Origin: Fragilaria crotonensis
Lineage: Eukaryota; Bacillariophyta; Fragilariophyceae; Fragilariales; Fragilariaceae
Assembly (NCBI GenBank): GCA_022925895.1
Contig: JAKSYS010000178.1
Coordinates: forward strand, 1 to 64,000
DNA: 64,000 bases
Direction of reading: 5' to 3'
In this document: positions 10,524-20,991 of the stretch, one piece after another
How positions within the stretch are numbered: the stretch's first letter is position 1
How the letters are laid out: the number at the start of each line of letters is the position of its first letter
The notes under the pieces: model-generated
Told to the model about the DNA's origin: nothing
Seen by the model: only the letters and a program-made list of their open reading frames with translations
Databases searched by the model: none
Program-made: the position numbers and the translations under genes

Positions 10524-12605
10524 TCATGATGACGTCGCCAGATCCTTGATACTACATGCTAGCTCTTCTGCCCTCGACATGGACGTTTGTTGAAGTGCGA
10601 ACACACTTGGCTCTTTCGTCAATACATGGTGTGGGACCTCGTACAACATCTGCGCAAGTTGTCGCTCCTCTGGTACGGTTCCTCGCTCGTACATGGACAT
10701 GAGAAGCAAGTCCCCCTCCGTGTGAACAGCGGCACAATGGGCCTTGCCTAAAGTCACGCAACAGCTGGCTGCCAGCTTCGCGTGGAATCGCTCTTGTGGG
10801 TCAATTGGCGTCCCGCGTCGCACTTTATCGAAGTAACGGTTCAAAATATACATCAACGAATCTAAGATACCCTCGTCTAACAGCATGCGAGCGTGGCGCT
10901 TGTCCCTCGATAGAATTTTGATTTCCTCCATGGCTTCACTTTTTTCATCAGTAGTAGTGTTGGCACTTGCAAGGACATCAAGCCACGCCCGAGGTTGTTT
11001 TTGAGGCTGGAGACCATGAATCTGATCGACAGGCGTGATACGAACTTCAGAACGGCATAGAAAGTTAGGTGATGCATTCGCGTGAATTGTTGACGGCTGT
11101 TGCACTTACCATCCCTCAAGCATGCCACACGGCGATTTCTACCTGATACCACAGGAGATACGAGGCCATTGCCATCCGCCGTAAAGCCACCATTACCTGC
11201 TGAAAAACTACTATTTGCCCCTCCGTCCAATAGCTCTATTGTACTGCGTGATACAGAGTGATGATCGTCATTTGTCTGCACATCTTCTTGTGTAAAACAC
11301 TGCTTCATTTCCGAGGGAAATTGATTACCAACTCCACTTGTATTGCAGGACGTAGCACATGAATTGCTCAGCGCCTCACTAGCATTGAGTGCAGACTCGT
11401 GCGCCTGTTGTAAGGTCTTCGTCGCCTTTTCTTTCATATGGGTTCGTTGTTCTTCTGGAATCTGCATGATACCAACGCCAATCCCCACTGTCGCAGCTCC
11501 CAATAACAGTCCAACGGGGCCAAATAACAAAGTACCAACAGTTGCCGCACCAACTACGAACGCCGCCGTTTTTACAACCGGGGTGTCGAGTGTCTTTCGA
11601 AAGTGTTCCACGTCGTCCTTATTCACAAGCGGTGAAGGAACTCCAGGTTTTTTCACTGAACCTTTGCTAAGCATGCGACGTTCTCTTTCTTTCTTCTTAC
11701 GCACTTCGTACGTCGACGATATGTCATCGTCGTCATCGTTATCCCCTTCATTCAAAACCGTGTATTCCATGGTATCGTCATCGTCTGCGCGTGGTGGAAG
11801 TTGCAACGAACTATTCTTCGGTATGTCTTGATACATGTCATGTCGCGTGTCTACCTCAAAAGATGAGCTCGACGCTGTACGTAGCACACTGTGCGACTTC
11901 ATTCCCTCCTTCAAAAACGGTGGTTGGATCATCGGTGTCGTCATGATTTGACGCACCGACGTCAACGTAACTTCATCGTCTGTACCATCGACAGTATCGT
12001 ACTGAGTATCGTCATAATCATAGTCTCCACCAGCTTCTCTCCACCCACATCCTTTTGCCGCCTAGCGCGACGGGCGTTTGAAACGCGGTCGCTGTCGGTT
12101 GCTTTTCTTCCTGCGTCAGTTCCATCACTTTCAACGCTGGGAGCATTCCCGAGCGACGATTCGATGGCAGCGACTCGGGTTGTTGTCTGTGCGTGGAACG
12201 AACAGGCGGACTCGTTGGTGGTGTGTGTCGGCTTTCCCGTTTCTCAGCGCGGCCTTTACTTGAGCTTCGCTTCTGCATGAGGTGCTGCTTTCGTTGCTGT
12301 CTTGCTTTTCGTCGCTCCGCCAGCGAGCCCCTGGAAACTTCCGTGGATTGGGGAGAAACGGGTACGTCGAGTTCCTTTTGCAATCGGCTCCGTCGCGCAT
12401 GTGACGCTAACCCTGTTGCTGAGTGATCTGAAGCTACCGAGCCACGGTCAGATCCACCTCGTGGCGGATCAGAGGAACACGACGCCATATTGCCAGGACT
12501 GATGACCGACTCACTCGTTGGAGTGCGGCCAGGGGAAGAAGCTGGGGAAGCTCGAACAATTTCGTTGTGGGCTTCGAAGGCTGCGATGTAATTCTTTACG
12601 CTCAT
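10524..12605 (-). CDS. Unnamed protein with Gly-rich membrane segment and armadillo-like C-terminus
   Basis: I start it at the ATG at 12605 (MSVKNYIAAFE). The N-terminal part is basic and Ser/Pro-rich, the middle acidic (DDDDTMEY, DNDDDDD). A hydrophobic glycine-rich segment (AAFVVGAATVGTLLFG and following) could be a hairpin in a membrane. The C-terminal ~170 residues look helical, with a LLDEGILDSLMYIL piece like an armadillo repeat. One intron is clear: 11045-11109, GTAAGT donor, CTAAC branch, phase-consistent. A second junction near 12062-12128 is needed because the frame changes. A 67-bp GT-AG intron fits the phase, but its donor is weak, and another frame is also open there. With both introns the product is 649 residues. 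No function is recognised. Confidence 0.7.
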
Positions 12606-13227
12606 GTGGACTTGTACATGTACAAAACAAGTTATCACGCTCTGGGAGTGCCTTCTCAGTGTGCAGGGTGACTTCCTGCTTTCATTTTATTCACCGGAGG
12701 AAGTGAAGTTTGTGCTTCGTATGCATTTTGTGTTCATACAACATTCCGCTGAAAACGTCGATTGTTGACGACAGGATCTCGCATCCCAACCTTGGACGGG
12801 ACCCACAAATTAATGATATACGTGTACCAGAACGAGCAGAGCATGCAACGGGTATAAAGCGACATCAAAAGTATACCAAAATGAATACTATTATCTTTCA
12901 AGATAAACAACTTTGTATATAATTGATACTTTTCAAGCGCTATCTAAGTGCGCAGCATTTTAGTACTATCATATTAAGTATTACTAAGCACACTACCTGG
13001 TACTTGTACTGGTACCACGTAAACTCGGAGTACGGTACGAGTAGAGTTCTTCGAGTCAAAGTACACGGCGTGATCAAGGCTGCGTACTAGTTTGAAGAAA
13101 TCCGGGTTCGGTCAAACGTAGAGTTTTTTAATTCTAATGTTGTTTAACTTATGAGCTTCTTTCTAGGTTTCACTTTGAAGGAACCAATTCAATCCAGGTC
13201 CGATTGAATCTTGCCGATCTAACTTTG

Positions 13228-13331
13228 CCAGTCATAGGCGTAGCCGCTATCCTAAAAGGCAATTCTTCCCGTTAGGAAGTTTCGTAAGCAACACAGTATG
13301 TGTAGTGTGTACTGCGCTCCACCTCGACTCT
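13228..13331. repeat. 104-bp direct repeat, copy 1
   Basis: Starts CCAGTCATAGGCGTAGCC and ends CACCTCGACTCT. It is identical over its whole length to 13507-13610. Confidence 0.95.
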
Positions 13332-13506
13332 CCCTCTCGGAAGTGATTGACGAGCGTGCTCTGGCAGTTACTTGCGACATACGTAGTACATCCAAGCATA
13401 CTTAATCTTATGGAATAAGAACTCTCACCGGCAGTGCCAGCTCGGGAAGAGAGTTTAGGACCTTTGAATGAGAGGACTTGAACCCTGATTCACTACAGGC
13501 GAGCAA

Positions 13507-13610
13507 CCAGTCATAGGCGTAGCCGCTATCCTAAAAGGCAATTCTTCCCGTTAGGAAGTTTCGTAAGCAACACAGTATGTGTAGTGTGTACTGCGCTCCA
13601 CCTCGACTCT
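13507..13610. repeat. 104-bp direct repeat, copy 2
   Basis: Identical to 13228-13331, offset 279 bp. The flanking sequences differ, so the repeat edges are sharp. On the minus strand just beyond this copy, 13474-13484 reads GGTTCAAGTCC, a match to the tRNA/SINE B box. Confidence 0.95.
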
Positions 13611-14013
13611 TCGAGCACATGTCTGTGCCGGAAACCGGAAACCTGAGAAGCAGAGAACTCCGACTACATTGCACATTGCACTGTAGTCGGTACTTGTACC
13701 AGGTACTCGAGTACTACAGTACTAAGTACTGTTGGCCGTACTTGTACTCCGTACCGTGTTTCCGAGTACTCGAGTACTCGGAGTAGCATACAGTGCTTAC
13801 TGCGAGTTCCGAGCTCCTAGCGTGCCTTTCACAGGTCTCACAGGGTTTGCTACACGCGGCCGAGTACATGTAGTCAAAACTTGATTAAATACTGATTACC
13901 ACTGACTACTGACTACCACTAACTACCGGTACAAGGTGGTAATCAAAGTAGTAGTCAAAAATGTGATTACTGCGTCCTACGTACGCATAGTTTCGTGTTT
14001 CGAGTGTTGAGCG

Positions 14014-15305
14014 ATGAACGATGGTGAAGAGAACGACGATGTCAATTGCGCTACTCTGCAGGGAGAACCCCCTGATGACAACGACACAAATGAATCTGGT
14101 GAAGGCAACCAGACCATCATAAGGAAAGAAACGGGATCATCATGGGTGTGGCAGTATATTTGGCTTTTGAAGAATGGACCTATGAAAAACTCTCGCAAGA
14201 TATTGTGTTCATACATTTGCAAGCTCTGCATCGATGCAGGCAAGAAGAAATTCATAGACTGCCTGATTTCCCTGCACAATGGTGGTCCAGCCAATGGCAA
14301 TAAACACTTGGTGACCTCCTGTCACAAGTTAGTACATCCATGAACTCCCGACATAAGCAAAGCATTGATTTGTATGAGACTTGATGTTCAACCAGCAAAT
14401 GTGTCTGGCTGTGTCAACGATTGACAACCTGACAGATAGAATATTGAAAACAATTAAGTCAAACCTCCAACTTTAATGATTCCTTTGCCAATATGTAGTC
14501 ATGGTATTGGAAAACGTTGATTTGAAGAATGCATGCTCAATGGGCATTCAAAGTCATTCATTTTAGTTGATGTAGATGCCAACCATAAACATCAAACTTT
14601 AATGTCTTGATAGCTACAATATCAGGAATTCCAAAGCCATGACTCAGACTTTGATGATGAGTATCAAGCATGGACTTAGTTCAGCTCTCAAATTTCCATC
14701 TGATCGAACATTGTGTGACCAATGAACTCGGCCTCATGAATATCCATGCTTCCCTAGTATCGCCAGAAACTATGAAGGCAAGCAAAACTTCTTGTCTATA
14801 AGGAGAACGTTGTATAGCTCCCGGCAATTGTATGTGCCTATCTCAACCCGCAGATCCCCAAGCCGACTGACCATGTAACGCTGTCCATCATCAAAGGTCA
14901 TATAGGGGTGTACTTAATGATCAATATGCTGAGATCAGATACTCTCTTTGAAGCTCTTTGCAAACACCACCAGGAGCGGTGGTGTCTTTGATGGTGATCG
15001 TAACAATGCTCTAAGTACTCCAGTTCACGATGAAGTTGATCAATATCTGACCATGGGACTTGTCGTTTCACAGCCATTCATTGACATTGTTCAATGGTGG
15101 ATGGCCCGCAAGGATGTGATACCAGCGCATTATCAACGGCAATGGATTACCTTGGGACACCAGCAACATCAACATCGTCTAAACGCGTCGACAGTATGGC
15201 TGGTCGGGAGTTTTTACTTCTGCTGGCTAATTGCTGTCATCTGCACTATTTTTAAGGACCATGTGCTTGCTGCGTTCATGGATGAAGGCAGCAGTCATAG
15301 TACTG
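14014..15305 (+). mobile_element. Decayed hAT-superfamily DNA transposon
   Basis: The 5' frame (14014-14343, 109 codons) looks like a BED zinc finger. It has an acidic leader, then a SSWVWQYIW aromatic start, CSYICKLC as the Cys pair, and widely spaced histidines near NGNKHLVTSCHKL. The 3' frame (from about 14948) has the hAT dimerisation signature: DEVDQYL, then WWMARKDVIPAHY. The match continues in another frame as YLGTPATSTSSKR, so there is a frameshift near 15130. The RNase H-like middle (14350-14940) is full of stops. Terminal inverted repeats and an 8-bp target duplication were looked for and not found. An inactive DNA transposon. Confidence 0.65.
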
Positions 15306-15376
15306 TAACAATTCCATCTGACCGTCAGAAAGCTTTGTCAATGGCCCTGCCAGTTGTGCTTTAGTTGGGCCTATAC

Positions 15377-17165
15377 GATGCATGACAATGATGCTATGAC
15401 AAGACTCTTTGCAATGAATGTGATTCCTTGGGCTTCAAACTGGGGACAAGCAACTGCCTATTTGTCTCACCTTGGGCTGCAATCACAATTTCTGACAAGG
15501 ACAAGAGTGACAACTGCTCAATGGCTTTTTGTAGTGCAGTCAAACAAACGCCTGAGTGTCTTGTCGCAGACATGACAATGATTCTATCACAGAACATGGC
15601 ATTGAATGTTATTCCCTGGGCTTCAAACTGTGGACAACTTTCCATTTGCCCAATCTTGGGAAACAGTCACAATTTCTGACGGGGACAGGAGTGACAACTG
15701 CTCAGTGGGGTTTTGTCATGCAGTCAAACAAATGTCTGAGTGCCTTGTCAGATGCATGACAATGATGCTATGACAAGACTCTTTGCAATGAATGTGATTC
15801 CTTCTTGGGCTTCAAACTGGGGACAAGCAACTGCCTATTTGTCTCACCTTGGGCTGCAATCGCAATTTCTGACAAGGACAAGAGTCACAACTGCTCAATG
15901 GCTTTTTGTAGTGCAGTCAAACAAATGCCTGGGTGTCTTGTCACAACCATGACAATGATTCTATCACAGATCATTTGGCATTGAATGTGATTCCCTGGGC
16001 TTCAAACTGGGGACAACTTTCCATTTACCCAATCTTGGGATACAATCACAATTTCTGACAGGGGCAGGAGTGACAACTGCTCAGTGGGGTTTTGTCATGC
16101 AGTCAAACAAATGTCTGAGTGTCTTGTCAGATGCATGACAATGATGCTATGACAAGACTCTTTGCAATGAATGTGATTCCTTGGGCTTCAAACTGGGGAC
16201 AAGCAACTGCCTATTTGTCTCACCTTGGGCTGCAATCACAATTTCTGACAAGGACAAGAGTGACAACTGCTCAATGGCTTTTTGTAGTGCAGTCAAACAA
16301 ACGCCTGGGTGTCTTGTTGCAACCATGACAATGATTCAATCACAGAACATTTGGCATTGAATGTTATTCCCTGGGCTTCAAACTGGGGACAACTTTCCAT
16401 TCGCCCAATCTTGGAAACAGGCAGTCACAATTTCTGACAGGGACAGGAGTGACAACTGCTCAGTGGGGTTTTGTCATGCAGTCAAACAAATGTCTGAGTG
16501 CCTTGTCAGATGCATGACAATGATGCTATGACAAGACATTTTACAATGAATGTGATTCCTTGGGCTTCAAACTGGGGACAAGAAACTGCCAATTTGTCTC
16601 ACCTTGGGCTGCAAACACAATTTCTGACAAGGACAAGAGTGACAACTGCTCAATGTCTTTTTGTAGTGCAGTCAAACAAATGCCTGGGTGTCTTGTTGCA
16701 ACCATGACAATGATTCAATCACAGAACATTTGGCATTGAATGTGATTCCCTGGGCTTTAAACTGGGGACAACCAACTGCGTACTTGTCTATCCTTGTTGG
16801 GCTGCAATCACAATTTTTGACAAGGACAGCCAAGAATGATAGCTAGTACTCAATGGGTTTCTGTCATGCAGACATAGAAATTCTTGGGTGTCTTGTCAGA
16901 TGCATGACATTGATTCTTTGACAGGATATTTTGCAATGATTGTGATTCCTTGGGCTTCAAAATGGATCACTTTGGATTGGCCCCTTATTCAGATGCATTT
17001 GGATATATTGCCAAACACGGGAGTGGCAGCTGCTCAATGGGTTTTGTCATGCCAACAAAGGAATTTCTTAGTGTCTTGTTAGATATACGGCAATGATTCC
17101 ATAACAGGACAATGTACAGTGAATGTGATTCTCTGGGCTTCAGACTGGGGACAAGCCACTGCCAA
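15377..17165. repeat. Higher-order tandem array, ~379-bp dimers of ~190-bp monomers
   Basis: The block GATGCATGACAATGATGC starts at 15377, 15751, 16130 and 16509, with a diverged copy at 16899 (spacings 374, 379, 379 and 390). Midway through each unit a related block beginning CATGACAATGATTC occurs, so each unit is two monomers of about 190 bp that differ consistently from each other. Equivalent units are far more alike than the two monomers, as in alpha-satellite-type arrays. Units degrade towards the right end (16900-17165). Each A monomer holds an open frame of 63-72 codons (MHDNDAMTRLFAMNVIPW and following). The array begins about 70 bp after the decayed hAT element. Confidence 0.93.
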
Positions 17166-17482
17166 TTTGGGCTAAATTTTTCGCCCGGAGAATGGGCATG
17201 GAAGCATTTGCTTCGGTGATCTTGTTGTGGCCTAGTAGTTTTTTTTCTACTATATTTGGGTGAAAAAATTTCATGACTACTCGGAAAAAGACCGTGATTA
17301 GCAAACCCTGGTCTCACTATGTCATAAATAAGAGGGCCTATTGTACTACATACGTGCGTACATACAGTCTGGCTGTCAGAAGGAATGAGCCGCATACGGG
17401 TATTGTACTCTGGTACTGGTATTCGGAGTGTATGTCATAGTACCCCCTGGTACAATACTCTCGTAGTAGTACTTCTTCCTGA
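17166..17482. other. Spacer between tandem array and Harbinger element
   Basis: No gene. It includes a short hairpin-like CTAGTAG...CTACTA stretch near 17230-17255 and GTAC-rich sequence (17395-17470). The last three bases, TGA at 17480-17482, are the left target duplication of the next element. Confidence 0.6.
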
Positions 17483-17786
17483 GGCTCGTTCTTATCGAGA
17501 CCAAATTTTCACGACCTTCATGACCTTCGCATGTGACACGTCACGATTTTGAGAAAAAAGCTCAAAAACAATCGAAACAGAGATGAAGGTTTCTGGGATT
17601 TATTCTTGGACCATCCGGCTCATATCCTTCGTATCTCTTCATCGACCCCCCCGTGAAGGTCATGAGCCAGGTGGCCTGCTTGGATCTTCATCAACGTACG
17701 ACGTAGTATGTAGTATGATGTAGCCCTTATTAACATCGTGGGCACTCCAAAATACCTCCAACAATTCCTATCCGTGAAATCGAGAA

Positions 17787-19036
17787 ATGGTGGATGCTGC
17801 TTCGAGAAGTGATGGGGACGAGAACACTAACCACGATTATGACGGTGTTATTGACGGCATGGTTTCTTTGCACTGGTTGAAGATCATGGTAGCTGCGGCA
17901 AGAGCGCCATTGACAGGAACAGAGAATACCACGCAAGGAAGAAGACTACCACGACCACGACGGTTGTACAACTTTGATACCCGACTCAATTGGAACGTTT
18001 TCATGGAGAAGTTCCATAATCGAGCAGAATTCAAATGGCATATTTGGATGTCTGCTGGGTCCTTCAACAAGTTGACGAATCTAATCCGACATGCGCTAAA
18101 AGTTGATGAGGACATGGCCAATCTCCGAGGTGGCCCAATTATTCCCGAGATATGTCTTTATTGCTGCCTTCGGTATTTGGCAGGTGGCTCTTACTCCGAT
18201 ATTCGTTTCTTCACAGGCATATCAACAGCATCACTTTATCGTTTGGTTTGGAAGGTTGTGTTTGCAATCAACGCCTGTGATACACTTGCGATAATATTTC
18301 CCACAACACCTGAAGAATGCGAGAAGGCAGCTGAAGGTTTCTCCAACATCAGCAAAGAGGGTTGTATTTCAAACTGGGTTGCCGTTTTAGATGGGTACCA
18401 TTTAGAAATTTGCACACCACCAAAGAAGCAAGTCGGAAATGTTTGTTCTTTCTTTTCTGGTCATTATCAGATGCACGGTGTAAATGTACAAGCTGCTTGT
18501 GATCATAACTGCCGCTTCCTGTTCCTTGGCGTGGCTGGACCGGGTGTTATGGGCGATAGAGATGCAGTAAAGATTGTAACTTTGAACCGGCTTATTGAAT
18601 CCATGCCGCCATTATTTTGTGCCATCGGCGATTGTGCTTATACTCCGACAGAGCATCTTGTTCCTATCTACAGGGGGGCTGATGCACAACGTCCCAAATA
18701 GATAATTTCAATTTTTTTGCTTCAGAGCTACGAATACGAATTGAGATGGCATTTGGACTGATGGTGAAAAAATGGGATATACTCTGTCGGCCATTGTCGA
18801 TCAAAATGTCAAGAAGCAAGCACTTGATGGTCACCATTGCCAGACTGCACAATTTCTGCATCGACGAGCGTTTGGCAGAATCTTCAACAAATGTTGCTTT
18901 TGACCAGCATATGGCAAGTTTGCACAACACTGCTGTAGATGAAGAGTTTCGTGAAATGGAGTTAGCGTATGAAAACCCATGGTCTAATAACCGCGAGCGA
19001 ATGGTGTCAATCATTGAGAGTCTACAGTTGACTTGA
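17787..19036 (+). CDS. PIF/Harbinger (HARBI1-like) DDE transposase, frame interrupted once
   Basis: The first 304 codons (17787-18701) carry the helix-turn-helix-like region (YSDIRFFTGISTASLYRLVW) and two parts of the DDE catalytic core, VAVLDGYHLEI and then IGDCAYTPTEHLVPIY. The last part, RIRIEMAFGLMVKKW with the catalytic Glu, lies in another frame (18746-19036). The two match up around 18696-18706 with a one-base discrepancy and a stop, so it is either a single frameshift or a sequence error; no intron signals are seen. The Harbinger transposase cuts and inserts at 3-bp targets together with the second, Myb-like protein. Confidence 0.85.
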
Positions 19037-19234
19037 GCTCGCTCGAACATCATAACAAACATGGGCAGTATGGAGTACTACCATTAACAAGGAATGAGCG
19101 CCTTCTTTTGATATTATATAATACACGGGTAATTTGATTAGTATCATCTTGATTTTGGAGCTCAATTATGACATCTAGCTACGTTCATCGTTACTGCTGT
19201 TATTGGTACTAACGGTCCTTGCTCATCAAGCTCA

Positions 19235-20660
19235 TCACGATTCTCCTTGGTAGTAGCGCTTTGCTTCAGCCATCAACTTTCGCAACTCCTCTGTGTTGCC
19301 TAATGCTTTTGCGACTTCAAGGCGAGCACGGAAGTTGTGATTCCTCTGCGTTGCTTGCAAAGTCAACTTCCTGTCTTGGGAAGCCTCCGAGAGATGCTTT
19401 AACATTTCCTTGCCCTGTTGTTTGATTTCCATTAAGACGACTTCACTTTTGCCAGCATTGCTTCTTGACTTCTTACGAGCTGACAACTCGTCGGTGGTAG
19501 TATAACTGACTGTAGATGTTGACCTGCTTTCATCCTGGCCAATTGAAACTGTATCTCCTAGCAATGGTGGATGTAAGAATGGCTGGAAGTGAGAATCAAT
19601 ATCTGGAATCATCTCGCACCTCATAAATTTTGGTGACACCACTTCCTCCTCTGCCGCTCATTGCACTTTCCAAAACATTCCAAACAGTATTGTCGTGAGT
19701 TCCGGAAACAGTCATGTTATTTTGAATTGTATTTCTCATCTTATACAGACCGGTGATCTTGTTCTTAAATGCTTGCGTGTCCAGATGGGAAACATTGAGT
19801 AGGTTGATGAGCGTATCATTTGCGAGATCATGAAGGTGACAATCACCATGCGGAAAAATCAAGCCTGAATATTCGTCCACATCATCTTGGTCCTCCTGCT
19901 CGTTGTCGCTGTTGGCAGCAGAGAACAAGATATCCTCAAGACTTGCTGCTGTTCTAATCATACCTGCTACATTGGCTTATTCGAATGTTGCACTTGCATC
20001 GTTGTCTTTGTTTTGGTGACTTGCAGCAAGTACAGCATTGTTGCTAACTCCAACACTCGTTCGAGAAATAGGACTACTTGTTACTTCGTTTCTTCCATCA
20101 ATGCAGGAGTTATGTGCAATCGAAGCACGAATCCAAAAGTCTCGATTTAAATTGCTTGTTTCATGATCTCTACGAGTCTTGCGATCATTCAGGTGCTTGA
20201 AGTCTTCAATAAAATGCTTGCTGAATATTACGTTGACGGCGCGGCAGACTGTGCTTGTCATGCGTGAAGCTGCCGAGGATGGGAGCATGCCATTCTTCTC
20301 CAGTCTTTCTTGATAAAAAGTATGTGGCAATTGCTCTCCGAATTTCATACTTGGAGAGCGATCCACAATTCATGATGCCAAGATTTTTACAAAGTTGCCG
20401 GAGATGGCTGACTGTGAGGGTCGTGAGATTCACAACGATCTCTTTAAAGTTCAGGTTGACTGTTACCGTTTGCGCGACAAGATTCTCCTGACCATAATTC
20501 TTACTCTTTCGGTTGCTGTCAACGCCGACACCTCAAGACCAAGGGCAAAATTTTTCCGGTCCTGGTCGGTCACCCATGCAAGTTCGGGTGGGAATGCAGT
20601 AGTTCGACATTGCTGCTGCGTAGTTCTTGAGTCCTCTTCTGTTGGCACATTGTCTTCCAT
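19235..20660 (-). CDS. Second Harbinger gene (DNA-binding partner protein), frame interrupted
   Basis: Minus-strand pieces read like the diatom Harbinger ORF2. The order is an N-terminal part from an ATG at 20660 (MEDNVPTEEDSR), a helical LRQLCKNLGIMNCGSLSKYE segment, a LEKNGMLPSSAASRMTS stretch, a NRDFWIRASIAHNSC segment resembling a Myb/SANT-like fold, an acidic tail, and a C-terminal coiled coil (RLEVAKALGNTEELRKLM). The pieces lie in different frames (20206-20433, 19977-20366, 19596-19961, 19235-19642). Some changes may be introns, others decay; I could not settle each. The family partner brings the transposase to the nucleus and to the element ends. Confidence 0.6.
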
Positions 20661-20991
20661 GATGCGTCTACCTGTCGTAATCGAGAATTTGTGCAAGAGC
20701 GGTGGCAAGAAGATTTGGATACAGCAAATCGCGGTGACGAACGAGGGGGTACAATAGAAGCTTTTTTAACCAATCACATTGATGCATTAACGCAATCTTC
20801 AATTGTCACGTGGAACCAATTTTTGATTTGTAGAAATGAAGCAGAGTATAATTGATAAGAATGAAGCAAGCTTCACCACCTTCACATGGCAAGGAATCTT
20901 GGAAACGAAGTAGCCAAAATTAAAAGGGAATTTTTTAGAGATGAAGGTTGTGAAGGTCGTGAAAATTTGGTCTCAATAAGAACAAGCCTGA

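Larger units (their letters stand above)
12606..14013. other. Intergenic with GTAC palindromes and a duplicated block
   Basis: No protein gene is recognisable. GTAC-rich palindromic stretches cluster at 12960-13060 and 13680-13800, and two copies of a 104-bp block lie at 13228 and 13507. A sequence like an internal RNA polymerase III B box lies between them. Confidence 0.6.
17483..20988. mobile_element. PIF/Harbinger DNA transposon, full-length with both genes
   Basis: The ends are inverted repeats of 46 bp with 42 matches (17483-17528 and 20943-20988), starting GGCTCGTTCTTATCG on the left. TGA flanks both ends (17480-17482 and 20989-20991), fitting the 3-bp duplication of the PIF/Harbinger superfamily. 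Inside are a DDE transposase on the plus strand and a second gene on the minus strand, the usual two-gene convergent layout. The ends differ at only four of 46 positions, which suggests moderate age. The transposase frame is interrupted once and the second gene more than once, so this copy is probably not autonomous. Confidence 0.9.

Noticed and set aside
13474-13484. Possible tRNA gene on the minus strand (B-box GGTTCAAGTCC)
   Set aside because: No acceptor stem or anticodon arm could be paired around it, the T stem pairs poorly, and the spacing to a possible anticodon is wrong.
15377-17165. CRISPR-like array
   Set aside because: Units are continuous tandem copies of ~190/379 bp with no short repeat alternating with unique spacers, and the context is eukaryotic.
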